Counted from the first letter of the stretch, positions 17,294 to 25,513 are shown. The stretch: DNA of 64,000 nt from Prevotella sp. (GCA_017548605.1 JAFYZT010000011.1:1-64000); one strand, 5' to 3'. The notes: generated by a model not told the origin, from the sequence alone. Program-made: numbers and translations.

Positions 17294-17328
17294 CAAAAAT
17301 AAATGAAATCTCTGAAACCTCCAACAAA
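17294..17328 (-). promoter_or_regulatory. Promoter of the toxin-antitoxin operon
   Basis: TATTTTTG (minus strand, 17301-17294) is a perfect -7 element 20 bases before the antitoxin ATG. GTTG (17325-17322) lies 20 bases upstream as a weak -33 element. Confidence 0.5.
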
Positions 17329-17391
17329 TGACAAATAATAATTATTAAACGCTATCAATAAGGCGAAACAACTTGATAAAAAACAGCAACT

Positions 17392-20300
17392 ATGACTAAC
17401 GATAAAACCCGAATCAACAGCTACAAGCGCGTGGTGCCGATGATATATGCCTACCAGACTCCCGGCTATCCCAAACACAACGGGTGGACAAAGATTGGCG
17501 AGACAAAGAACGGTGTGGAACGGCGCATCCATCAGCAGGTACATACCGCCTGGATAGACTATGAACTGCAGTGGATGGACAACGCCTTGTTCAAGGACGG
17601 TAGCGGAGAATTCTTCAGCGATCACGATTTCCACGACTTTCTGGAACGACGAAAGGACGTGGAGCGAAATCCGGGCACGGAGTGGTTTCGGATTGACGGT
17701 CCGCTGTCACAAATATACTTCAACGAGTTTGCCTCACGGCAATATCCCAAAATGGCAGTCGGTTCCAGCTATGTGCTCCGTGACAAGCAGGAAGAGGCTG
17801 TCAGGAAGACTTTGGAATATATGAGACGAACCCCACCCCTGACCCCTCCCCTGCAATGGGAGGGGAACAAGATATATTCGACCCCTCCCCTACAATGGGA
17901 GGGGAACAAGATATATTCGGCCCCTCCCCTTCAACGGGAGGGGAATAAAAGAACGGCATCCGACGCCAACAAACGTAAGTTTTTATGGAATGCCAAGCCC
18001 CGTTTTGGCAAGACACTTACCACTTATGAGCTGATACGACGGATGAAAAGGGAAAAGCCTCTCAACGTGCTCATTGTGACCAACCGTCCAAGCATTGCCA
18101 ACTCGTGGTACGACGACTTTGAGCGGTTCATCGGGTGGCAGACGGGGTTCCGTTTTGTGAGTGACAACGATGCACTTCGTGACAAGCCCTACGTTATGAC
18201 TCGACAACAGTTTGTGAAATGGCTTCCAAAACGCGACCAAGACTTCGACGGCCAGATATGTTTCGAGAGTCTGCAGGGACTGAAAGGTTCCGTGTATTTC
18301 GGTGGCACCTACAATAAACTGAAGTGGATGCGGGAACTGCACTGGGATCTGCTCGTGATTGACGAAGCCCATGAGGGTGTGGACACCAAGCGTACAGACC
18401 GTGCTTTCGACAATATTCAGCGCGACTTCACTCTCCACCTCTCTGGCACACCCTTCAAGGCTATTGCAGGAGGGCAGTTTACTAAAGAGCAAATCTTCAA
18501 CTGGAGCTATGCCGAGGAACAGGAGGCCAAAGAGGCGTGGAACAGTCTCGACCACAATCCCTACGAAGACATGCCCCGACTGAACCTCTTTACCTACCGA
18601 ATGAGTGATATTGTGCGCGAGAAGGTGAAGAAAGGCACCCAACTGGACGATGATGACGAGGGTGCCACGGAATATGCCTTCGACCTGAATGAATTTTTCA
18701 AGACAGAAGGTGGTAAGTTTGTCTATGAGCAGGACGTGCGGAAATTCCTTCAGGCACTGACAGAACAGGAGAAATTTCCGTTCTCCACGGAAGCTCTCCG
18801 CACCGAACTGGCTCACACGCTCTGGCTGCTGAACCGCGTAGATAGTGCCAAGGCCCTTGCCCGTCTGCTTCAAGAGGAAGGATCGGGCTTTGATGACTAC
18901 GAAGTTGTACTGGCGGCTGGTGACGGTCGTCTGAGCGAGGATGCAGAGACTGCCAACTCGTATAACAAGGTGAAGGAAGCCATTGCCCATCATGACAAGA
19001 CCATCACCCTGAGCGTGGGACAGCTCACCACAGGAGTGACCATACCGGAATGGAGCGGTGTTCTCATGCTCAGCAACATGAAGAGTCCGTCGCTCTACAT
19101 GCAAGCAGCCTTCCGTGCACAGAATCCCTGCGACATCACCCGCGACGGTTTGCGCTATCGCAAAGAGAATGCCTACGTGTTCGACTTTGACCCAGCCCGC
19201 ACTCTCATCATCTTCGATGAGTTTGCCAACAACCTAAAAACAGAGACCGCTGCTGACGGCGGCACACCTTCCAGCAGAGAGGAAAACATCCGCAGGTTGC
19301 TCAACTTCTTCCCCGTCATCGCTGAAGACGAGGACGGGAAAATGGTGGAGCTTGATGCCCGCCAAGTGCTCTCCATCCCCCGCAGCATCAAGTCGCAGGA
19401 AGTGGTATTCAGAGGTTTCCAGTGCAACTTCCTGTTCAAGAATATCGCCAATATATTCGGGGCTCCCGGCGTGGTGCAAAACATTCTAGAGAAACTGGAA
19501 AAGGCTCACGAAGACAGGGGGCGCAACACCAATGCCTCGCTCGGTGAGGCAGGACAGGTGGAGGTGGACGACGAAGGTAATGCCCAGGTAACGGAGGATA
19601 TCATCATCGGCCAGGAACAGAATATCTTCGGCAATAAGGTATATGAGAGTTTTACGTCTCTGCAGGAGGAATGTTCAGACATGGCTGGTGAGGACAAGCC
19701 GACCGATGTAATGCGAGGCATTGACAAGATTGAGACCCACATTACCAAGACCATCGAGACGAGTATCATCAAGCCTGTGGCCGACAACTACGGACTCACC
19801 AAGAAACAGGCCGAACGACTGGCCAAAGATGCGACAAAAGAGGTCCGCGACAAGATAGACAAGATACGCGGAGACTATCAGCAGCAAGCGCGTATCGCTG
19901 AATTGAGACATCAAGAAGCCCTTGATCAAGCCAATACAGAAGAAGCTGCCAACGCAGCCGACGATGCCTTCCGTCAAGAGATGGAACAAGCCATGAACGA
20001 CCTGACCAGTTCAATGAAGAAACAGATAGAGGAGGTGGTTAACAACAAGCCCCGCGAAGTGATAGAGCGCATTGAGACCGACCGCGCCAACAAGAAGAAG
20101 GCTGACATTGAGGAAGAGGTACGTGCCCACCTACGCGGTTTCTCGCGTACCATCCCAAGTTTCATCATGGCCTACGATGACGGTACTCTTCGGCTCAGCA
20201 ACTTCGACCAAATAGTGACTCCCGCTGTCTTTGAGGAAGTGACCGGCATCACGCTTGAGGAATTCCGTTTCCTTCGCGACGGAGGCGATTACACGGAAGA

Positions 20301-20850
20301 CGGGCAGCAGAAACATTTCGAGGGCGACCTATTCGACGAGGTGGTATTCGATGACTCCATAGAGGTGTTCCGGCAGAAACGCGAAGCACTGGCCAACTAT
20401 TTCGACGAGAGCCTCGGTGAAGATATCTTCGACTACATTCCTCCGCAAAAAACGAACCAGATATTTACGCCCAAGAGGGTAGTCAAGAAAATGGTGGACC
20501 TGCTTGAGAAAGAGAATCCCCATATTTTCGAAGACCCTCAGAAGACTTTCGCCGACCTTTACATGAAGTCGGGCTTGTATATCACAGAGATTGTACGCCG
20601 ACTATACAATAATGCCGAAATGCGCAGGTTGATTCCCGATGACCACGAACGTATCCTACACATCCTACGCCATCAAGTCTATGGTTTTGCACCGACAGAA
20701 ATCATTTACCGCATCGCTACCCGCTATATCCTCGGCTTCGACCCTTCGCTACGACCCGAACAGAGCAACTTCCGACAGGTAGATACTGTTCCATACGCCA
20801 AGGAAGGACGCATGGAAGAGTTGATAGAGAAAGAGTTCAAGGCAGATTAG
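17392..20850 (+). CDS. GIY-YIG-like / DEAD-helicase restriction protein
   Basis: This 1152-residue multidomain protein starts with a GIY-YIG/T5orf172-like nuclease domain (~14-110: MIYAYQTPGY, GWTKIGETKNGVERRI, FKDGSGEFF). A repeat-encoded proline-rich linker follows (~146-186). The SF2 helicase core has Walker A-like AKPRFGKT (~198-205), DEAH (~323-326), SGTPF (motif III, ~347-351), and motifs V/VI VGQLTTGVTIPEW and MQAAFRAQNP. A coiled-coil charged region (~790-930) precedes a C-terminal stretch resembling the start of an adenine methylase (IFTPKRVVKKMVDLL, then ADLYMKSGLYITEIVRRL) but without catalytic NPPY. It is a good candidate for the DNA-cutting partner of the methylase at 14829. The nuclease assignment is the least certain part. 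Confidence 0.8.
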   Translation: MTNDKTRINSYKRVVPMIYAYQTPGYPKHNGWTKIGETKNGVERRIHQQVHTAWIDYELQWMDNALFKDGSGEFFSDHDFHDFLERRKDVERNPGTEWFRIDGPLSQIYFNEFASRQYPKMAVGSSYVLRDKQEEAVRKTLEYMRRTPPLTPPLQWEGNKIYSTPPLQWEGNKIYSAPPLQREGNKRTASDANKRKFLWNAKPRFGKTLTTYELIRRMKREKPLNVLIVTNRPSIANSWYDDFERFIGWQTGFRFVSDNDALRDKPYVMTRQQFVKWLPKRDQDFDGQICFESLQGLKGSVYFGGTYNKLKWMRELHWDLLVIDEAHEGVDTKRTDRAFDNIQRDFTLHLSGTPFKAIAGGQFTKEQIFNWSYAEEQEAKEAWNSLDHNPYEDMPRLNLFTYRMSDIVREKVKKGTQLDDDDEGATEYAFDLNEFFKTEGGKFVYEQDVRKFLQALTEQEKFPFSTEALRTELAHTLWLLNRVDSAKALARLLQEEGSGFDDYEVVLAAGDGRLSEDAETANSYNKVKEAIAHHDKTITLSVGQLTTGVTIPEWSGVLMLSNMKSPSLYMQAAFRAQNPCDITRDGLRYRKENAYVFDFDPARTLIIFDEFANNLKTETAADGGTPSSREENIRRLLNFFPVIAEDEDGKMVELDARQVLSIPRSIKSQEVVFRGFQCNFLFKNIANIFGAPGVVQNILEKLEKAHEDRGRNTNASLGEAGQVEVDDEGNAQVTEDIIIGQEQNIFGNKVYESFTSLQEECSDMAGEDKPTDVMRGIDKIETHITKTIETSIIKPVADNYGLTKKQAERLAKDATKEVRDKIDKIRGDYQQQARIAELRHQEALDQANTEEAANAADDAFRQEMEQAMNDLTSSMKKQIEEVVNNKPREVIERIETDRANKKKADIEEEVRAHLRGFSRTIPSFIMAYDDGTLRLSNFDQIVTPAVFEEVTGITLEEFRFLRDGGDYTEDGQQKHFEGDLFDEVVFDDSIEVFRQKREALANYFDESLGEDIFDYIPPQKTNQIFTPKRVVKKMVDLLEKENPHIFEDPQKTFADLYMKSGLYITEIVRRLYNNAEMRRLIPDDHERILHILRHQVYGFAPTEIIYRIATRYILGFDPSLRPEQSNFRQVDTVPYAKEGRMEELIEKEFKAD
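17829..17948 (+). repeat. GC-rich palindromic repeats in frame inside the helicase gene
   Basis: Three copies of CCCCTCCCCT-(3-5 bases)-GGGAGGGGAACAA lie here with a 38-39 base period. The first two units add exactly 13 codons each and are read as TPPLQWEGNKIYS, while the third ends APPLQREGNKR. The reading frame is kept. The same family is intergenic elsewhere in this window. They sit at the join between the nuclease-like and helicase domains, where an extended linker is tolerated. Confidence 0.9.
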
Positions 20851-21587
20851 TTGGATGAAAGCCCCATGGCTGAGATATATTGTTGATACTTTTCGGATGT
20901 AATAATATTCTTTTCCAGCAATTTTCGTGCAATCAGATTATAATCGCCCATGAGTTCTATTTTCTTTGTAGGCTCATACAATCCTGGATTATACCCATAT
21001 TCTCTTACGTGCACCCTCACATCACCATTCATCCGTTCAATAAAAGCCTTACTCACCCATCCAAGTCTCAACAAGCGGTAAAGCAATGCTTTATGAGAGC
21101 ACAAGTAACGGTATTGAAGCATCATCAGTGTACCCATGGTAATAGAATCCTTGCGTTGTTGTTCAATAGGTGTCAGCATTCTGAGTCCTATCTCTGGCAT
21201 GAGTAATGCTGAAGCAAAGTGATTGGCACGAATCTCATCCAAATCGTCAGTTTCAACAATGCGTTCTTTCTCGACCACCGAAGAGAACTTTTTCTGATAT
21301 AAAAGGTGGTAGAGTTCATGACAAGTCGTGAACCTTTGCTTACAAAATTGGTGATTGGTATTAACCAACATAAAGCGGCATACGTTGTAATCCTGCCCTA
21401 CGACAATAGCCATACCCGAGATTTGGTCATTGATGGGTTGGAAATATGCAATGATATTCTTATCCCTAATTACTTTTTCCAATATTATTGGTTCTGTAAA
21501 GGGAACTTGCATTTCCTGCCTCAACTGCATGGCAAGATTTTCCAACTCCTGATCATTGATTGCTTTCCAGTTCATTCCGCATCTCAA
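20847..21587 (-). CDS. ImmA/IrrE family metallo-endopeptidase
   Basis: This is a 246-residue protein (possibly starting at the second Met, 21575). The zinc motif HELYH (HEXXH) lies at ~109-113 in TTCHELYHLLYQ, and the third-ligand motif EIRANHFASALLMP follows at ~136-149. Both are diagnostic of ImmA/IrrE peptidases, which cleave or inactivate a partner XRE repressor. Its gene overlaps the XRE regulator just upstream. Its stop overlaps the stop of the convergent helicase gene by a few bases, placing this pair as the control module of the island. Confidence 0.9.
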   Translation of the reverse strand: MRCGMNWKAINDQELENLAMQLRQEMQVPFTEPIILEKVIRDKNIIAYFQPINDQISGMAIVVGQDYNVCRFMLVNTNHQFCKQRFTTCHELYHLLYQKKFSSVVEKERIVETDDLDEIRANHFASALLMPEIGLRMLTPIEQQRKDSITMGTLMMLQYRYLCSHKALLYRLLRLGWVSKAFIERMNGDVRVHVREYGYNPGLYEPTKKIELMGDYNLIARKLLEKNIITSEKYQQYISAMGLSSN

Positions 21588-21906
21588 TGTAGTTCCTAAC
21601 TATAGTTCTGAACTGTTCAATGTCCTCCTTACAAACCATAGAACCTTTATCTTTTCTGAATGCGAAAGCAATATCAGCGGCCAATACTGACATTTTACGT
21701 TGGAAAAGGTCATCTGCATTCACATGATACAACTGTGCCAACTGCTTTAACATTTCATCTGAAACCTCTGTCGCTCCGTTCTCGTATTTCAAATATGCAG
21801 GTTGGCTGATACCCAAAAAGCGGCTCACCTCTTCTTGTGTGTAACCCAGTTGCTGACGCAATTTGCGAAGGTATTCACCTACACTGTAACTGAAAAGTTC
21901 ACCCAT
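21553..21906 (-). CDS. XRE family transcriptional regulator
   Basis: This 117-residue protein has an N-terminal HTH_3 domain (residues ~8-67: YLRKLRQQLGYTQEEVSRFL ... PAYLKYENG). The C-terminal helices (VLAADIAFAFRKDKGS ... YIEMRNELES) would serve dimerisation or contact with ImmA. It is the first gene of the pair with the ImmA/IrrE peptidase, and the genes overlap. By analogy with ImmR it would repress its own or the neighbouring restriction genes until cleaved; this is inference. Confidence 0.9.
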   Translation of the reverse strand: MGELFSYSVGEYLRKLRQQLGYTQEEVSRFLGISQPAYLKYENGATEVSDEMLKQLAQLYHVNADDLFQRKMSVLAADIAFAFRKDKGSMVCKEDIEQFRTIVRNYIEMRNELESNQ

Positions 21907-21950
21907 TTTTCACGCCCATTTTCACTTTTTCTTATTCATATTTGTGTTTG

Positions 21951-21982
21951 CAAAGATATATAGTAAATTTGAATAACGCAAA
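21951..21982 (-). promoter_or_regulatory. Consensus promoter of the XRE-ImmA operon
   Basis: On the minus strand TTTG (21982-21979) and TATCTTTG (21958-21951) are separated by exactly 20 bases. The leader to the ATG at 21906 is about 40 bases. Confidence 0.7.
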
Positions 21983-22196
21983 TATTTCGACTTAAAAGTT
22001 ATATTAAATATAAAATATTGTTAAATACTAACGAAAAATAGCCGATGTTTTCTTTATTTATAGTAATAATAAGTACTTTTGCATATGCATATCAGCAATA
22101 GTTTATAACCACGCATAGGTTTAATAAAAAATTGATTCATATGATAAAAATTGTAGGTTGCTGGTCATCCAGGAGGTGTATCAAGCATTAACTTAT

Positions 22197-22313
22197 ACGA
22201 AAAACCCCGCCCGTGTTTGACGGTGAGCGGGGAATGGCCTGCGCTTTATGAGGCCCTGAGAAAACCGATAACAGCGCATTAACATCGAAGCCTTCCACAG
22301 CCCGAAGTCTGGC
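22197..22313 (-). ncRNA. Small RNA candidate (~115 nt) with intrinsic terminator
   Basis: A fully consensus minus-strand promoter (22350-22319) starts an RNA that has no good open frame. It contains a hairpin CATCG...GGC / GCC...CGATG (about 22283-22317), a GGCC/GGCC stem (22232-22254), and a strong terminator CCCCGC-TCA-CCGT...ACGG-GCGGGG followed by TTTTTC (22231-22199). Short plus-strand frames cover the same bases but switch frame. I recall similar sequences giving small spurious proteins in other Prevotella genomes, which would suit a conserved RNA; I could not check this. Confidence 0.55.
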
Positions 22314-22318
22314 CGATG

Positions 22319-22350
22319 CAAATTTAAACATTTTATTTGAATCTGCCAAA
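22319..22350 (-). promoter_or_regulatory. Consensus promoter of the small RNA
   Basis: On the minus strand TTTG (22350-22347), a 20-base spacer and TAAATTTG (22326-22319) match both Bacteroidetes elements without a mismatch. It points away from the DUF4417 gene. Confidence 0.7.
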
Positions 22351-22410
22351 TCTTAGGTGCTGAAATCCGTCATACATAAAATTAATACTAATTCTATTAT
22401 TGTTTTTCAA

Positions 22411-23142
22411 ATGAAAAATTATAAAGAAGGAGTGCTTTTTCCGGATTTCGACTCCCTAATCACGAAACCAAGAGATGACAAAGCCAAAGAAAAATGGTTT
22501 GACCAAAAATGTCGTAATTTTGGCCTTGAGCTATGCACTAATGCCATTAAATCAGGGAAATATGGCATTCCCTTGCTACCTGCATACACGGGCACTCTTC
22601 CAAACAAACTTATAACATTCAGCGAAATCAATAATCTGAGTGACACTGACGCTGGCGTTACAGGAACAGATTATGATTTCGAGTTAGATAAAATATGGTA
22701 CAATCCTGATAAATACATCAGTTCTCTTACTAATTACAAGTGCTTTGCGGAACCTGACTTCTCTTTATGTGTTGGCTCACCGTTATCAGTACAAATAGCA
22801 AACACATTCAGGAGCCACGTCATTGCATATTATGCAGTAGAACATTCTGTAAAGGTGTTACCCAATATGTCATGGAGTGATACCCGTTCTTACGATTTTT
22901 GCTTTGACGGCCATTCAAAAGGCGGAGCAGTCATGGTCTCTACGATTGGAACCCTTCGAGATGAACGTTCTCAGATGTTTTTCCAATCTGGTTTCATGGA
23001 AATGTTGCGGCGAATATCGCCCGATTCCGTTCTCCTATATGGAGATGTAAATGAAAATATTCTCTCATGGATGCCTTCACAGCTTCATATTCAACATGTT
23101 GAGCACAATCGATTTAAAAGAGCAAGAAAACATGGGAGGTAG
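22411..23142 (+). CDS. DUF4417 domain-containing protein
   Basis: This is a 243-residue protein from the ATG at 22411; an in-frame ATG at 22357 would add 18 residues that look non-coding. Features expected of DUF4417 proteins are present: a DKIWYNPDKYISSL stretch, EPDFSL, NTFRSHVIAYYAV, VLPNMSWSD, CFDGHSKGG and STIGTLRD. The family occurs in phages and mobile elements and its biochemical role is unknown. The region is AT-rich next to its neighbours. The next gene overlaps it by 11 bases and a third gene overlaps the second, so the three are one translationally linked cassette. Confidence 0.75.
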   Translation: MKNYKEGVLFPDFDSLITKPRDDKAKEKWFDQKCRNFGLELCTNAIKSGKYGIPLLPAYTGTLPNKLITFSEINNLSDTDAGVTGTDYDFELDKIWYNPDKYISSLTNYKCFAEPDFSLCVGSPLSVQIANTFRSHVIAYYAVEHSVKVLPNMSWSDTRSYDFCFDGHSKGGAVMVSTIGTLRDERSQMFFQSGFMEMLRRISPDSVLLYGDVNENILSWMPSQLHIQHVEHNRFKRARKHGR

Positions 23143-23533
23143 AGGATCTTTTGACCCCAACATGGGGCGTACGGGAGGAATACCCTTAGAGAACCGTAAA
23201 TACAGTGAGATTGGCATGATTGATGGCATCAAAATCATACAATGTGACGCTTTCAGGAACAACCCGACAACGACATACTCAAACACAAGTAATACTACTT
23301 ATTATTCGTATTCGAAAGAGCGACACCGTATCGAACACATCTATTATTTTCGTAATCATCGCCTTGTAAAAAGCGTTGATTTTGAGGAAGGACGAAGTCC
23401 TCATGTTCATTATTGGAATAGTAAAGTGGTAGGTCGTAAGCGTCATGACAAGCATAATACACATGAATTGTCTGATCGTGATACCAGATTAATGAATAAT
23501 GCAATAAAATGGAATAACGAACATGGAGAATAG
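23132..23533 (+). CDS. Hypothetical protein (second gene of DUF4417 cassette)
   Basis: This 133-residue protein starts at the ATG at 23132, inside the 3' end of the DUF4417 gene. It opens MGGRGSFDPNMGRTGG, a glycine-rich start often seen in small mobile-element proteins. A compact domain rich in Tyr/His/Arg follows (SKERHRIEHIYYFRNHRLVK, SPHVHYWNSKVVGRKRHDKH) and ends in an acidic/amide helix. I recognise no catalytic family. The clustered histidines could bind metal or nucleic acid, but that is speculation. Confidence 0.65.
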   Translation: MGGRGSFDPNMGRTGGIPLENRKYSEIGMIDGIKIIQCDAFRNNPTTTYSNTSNTTYYSYSKERHRIEHIYYFRNHRLVKSVDFEEGRSPHVHYWNSKVVGRKRHDKHNTHELSDRDTRLMNNAIKWNNEHGE

Positions 23534-23963
23534 ACACATTATCATTGAAAAGTTTTTCAACGTCGGAGTAAATGGAGACATTTCATTGGCAGAGGAAGAC
23601 TTAGGATGGCAGAAAAATCTTATACTTGAAGCCCAGTCTGATGACCCTGAGACCTGTTTCCGCTATTTCGTAGAAATTGTAGGGCTTAACATCCTTTTCT
23701 ACTGGGTAGAAGATAGAAAATTCTACACTATTGAAACGGAACTCAACCCTATTGAAGTTCGCCGAATTTACGACAATCCTCATTGGGATGGTGAAAGAGA
23801 GTACATGAAAGCGGACAAAAATGGCAATGGGCCAATGACATCTTCTGCAGGTGAAATTCTTGCTACATTTGATAATCCCACGCGCATATGGGACGAATTG
23901 TGTATCAATGGCGTGAAAATTGGCGATGTTTTGCAGCGGTCAGTAATTTTAGACCTTGATTGA
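23523..23963 (+). CDS. Hypothetical protein (third gene of DUF4417 cassette)
   Basis: This 146-residue soluble, acidic protein has no signal peptide or membrane segment. It shows alternating strand/helix segments (HIIIEKFFNVGVNGDISLAE, YFVEIVGLNILFYWVEDRKF) and a conserved-looking end WDELCINGVKIGDVL. No family is recognised; the size and acidity would suit an immunity or accessory protein. It overlaps the preceding gene by 11 bases. A strong intrinsic terminator at 23975-24009 closes the cassette. Confidence 0.65.
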   Translation: MENRHIIIEKFFNVGVNGDISLAEEDLGWQKNLILEAQSDDPETCFRYFVEIVGLNILFYWVEDRKFYTIETELNPIEVRRIYDNPHWDGEREYMKADKNGNGPMTSSAGEILATFDNPTRIWDELCINGVKIGDVLQRSVILDLD

Positions 23964-23974
23964 ATAATTGTATT

Positions 23975-24009
23975 GCTCTGCTGTCATTACGTATGGCAGC
24001 AGAGTTTTT
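23975..24009 (+). terminator. Intrinsic terminator of the DUF4417 cassette
   Basis: GCTCTGCTG pairs with CAGCAGAG around an inner CAT/ATG pairing and is followed by TTTTT. Confidence 0.85.
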
Positions 24010-24070
24010 AATTGCAAAACGTCATAGATAATGAAAAAGCCCGACGTTTGACATTTCTATTTGAATTGTG

Positions 24071-24454
24071 TCATTCGATTTCCAACCTCGGTTTAACAGG
24101 GTCGGTAAGGCGGATGATGTGGTCGTATTCCACCGTTGTGACACCCTTCACACCTTTGAAGTACTGCATGGTTTCTTCAAGCGTCTTATCTTCCGGTTTC
24201 TTCAAAGCCATGCCGTTGATAAAATTATAGTCATAGACTATCTCGCACTTATATTCCTTGATGGCTTTCAACAACGGTTCTTTACCCACCTCAGCATCAT
24301 ACATCACGAGGAACACATTCGGCGAATGCTCAGGAACGAACCTATGCTCCCGAATGGGCAGTGAAGACAGTTCTATTGTCTGCCTGGTCCTACATGAAGT
24401 CAGCAGCACAAGAGTTGTTAAGAGCAACAGAAAATATGGTTTTACATTTGTCAT
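24071..24454 (-). CDS. Lipoprotein with peptidase-inhibitor I9-like domain
   Basis: This 127-residue protein has a lipoprotein signal peptide with lipobox LLTSC (Cys at ~21). The mature part ends in a small alpha/beta domain: a strand with YKCEIVYDYNFINGMAL, then LEETMQYFKGVKGVTTVEYD. This matches the pattern of subtilisin-propeptide/I9 inhibitors (alternation ending in V-x-x-VE-x-D), here without an attached protease. It is the last gene of the operon from 26841. The I9 assignment is by pattern only. Confidence 0.6.
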   Translation of the reverse strand: MTNVKPYFLLLLTTLVLLTSCRTRQTIELSSLPIREHRFVPEHSPNVFLVMYDAEVGKEPLLKAIKEYKCEIVYDYNFINGMALKKPEDKTLEETMQYFKGVKGVTTVEYDHIIRLTDPVKPRLEIE

Positions 24455-24475
24455 AGGATAGTCTCTTTATTTCTA

Positions 24476-25513
24476 TTATGAAACTCGGAAATGCTTATAC
24501 GCCTGCCATGCTTCTTTCACATCATCCATGCCATGCTCACCGTTGAAGAATTTCGCTTGGCATTCATCCTTAAAAGGAGACCAGTTGCCGCATATCGTGC
24601 CGTTGTGAGCAATAACAGGTTGGAAGATGCCACTATTGTTGTGGGCATGATGCCTATGCTCTGTCGGAAGCACGATGTCGCGCGACTTATAGCTGATGAG
24701 GTATTCGTCATAAGGAGGAATTAGCAAGAATTTGCCGTTTCTGAATCCTCGTGTACGACAGTCGTCTGTCAGGTAGAATTCCCTGCCTTGCCATCGCTCG
24801 GCATGTATCGTATTCCCCAAGAGTGCTATTCCTCTACGGCAGTCACTGATGTTCAGACCAGACCACCACACGAAATCCTCCAGCGTAGCAGGTTGACGGC
24901 TTCGGAAGTATTTCCGGGTAAAGCGTATCAAGGCTTCGTCTCTGTCCATTTTCACCTTTGGGCCAACCTTGTCGGCTGTCAGGGCGTAGGTGGCTTTCAT
25001 AGGCAACAAATCCCCACTGCATAGGACGCCCGTCATCTCTGCCATCCGGATATGATACGAAAGACGATGTTCATCCATCAGCAAATTATTCTCTGCCAAC
25101 GCACGGACAAAGTCCTCTTTCGTCGCACTCCCTTTGTCGGCAGCTGTCCGTTCAAGGATATTCCTGACATGTATCAGTTCCTCGTCGGGGATGGTAATCT
25201 TATTGCTTCTCATCCACCCTTTCGTTGCCGCGATAGCCTTGGGTGCACAGAGGTCAATCATCTGCCAGTAGTCTTCCGCTGCCACGAGTTGCCAGGTGCC
25301 CCGCATGAGGTGCAGTCGGATAATACTGCCATTATCAAATGCCTTCTTGAATGCCTTGTGTGACGGGTTGCGAGACCGCATGGCCACCGCCCATCGCATC
25401 ATGCGGTATTCCTGCGCCTGCATGGCCCCCATATAGCTGACCACCTCGTCGGGTTTGAAGAACTGAGGTGCTACAAGCTGTTGGTTAAGAAGACGGCAAC
25501 TGATTGGATTCAT
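24476..25513 (-). CDS. AlkZ-like winged-helix DNA glycosylase family protein (HTH_42)
   Basis: This 345-residue protein opens like HTH_42/DUF1006 proteins: RLLNQQLVAP...EVVSYMGAMQAQEYRMM. It shows the Q-x-Q motif (MQAQ, ~31-34) that is catalytic in AlkZ glycosylases, the IIRLHLMRGTWQLVAAEDYWQM segment, and three winged-helix units (for example RQPATLEDFVWWSGL). AlkZ enzymes excise alkylated or crosslinked bases. Bacteroidetes members are often annotated only as winged-helix proteins. It sits 6 bases after TIGR04076 in the five-gene operon. Confidence 0.82.
   Translation of the reverse strand: MNPISCRLLNQQLVAPQFFKPDEVVSYMGAMQAQEYRMMRWAVAMRSRNPSHKAFKKAFDNGSIIRLHLMRGTWQLVAAEDYWQMIDLCAPKAIAATKGWMRSNKITIPDEELIHVRNILERTAADKGSATKEDFVRALAENNLLMDEHRLSYHIRMAEMTGVLCSGDLLPMKATYALTADKVGPKVKMDRDEALIRFTRKYFRSRQPATLEDFVWWSGLNISDCRRGIALLGNTIHAERWQGREFYLTDDCRTRGFRNGKFLLIPPYDEYLISYKSRDIVLPTEHRHHAHNNSGIFQPVIAHNGTICGNWSPFKDECQAKFFNGEHGMDDVKEAWQAYKHFRVS

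Noticed and set aside
17983-19104. Long minus-strand frame opposite the helicase gene
   Set aside because: It lies fully inside the helicase gene, has no family resemblance, and the plus-strand frame has clear helicase motifs.
14829-24009. Prophage or integrative element
   Set aside because: There is no integrase, capsid, portal, terminase or conjugation gene, and no attachment-site repeats were found at the ends. A defence island is a better description.
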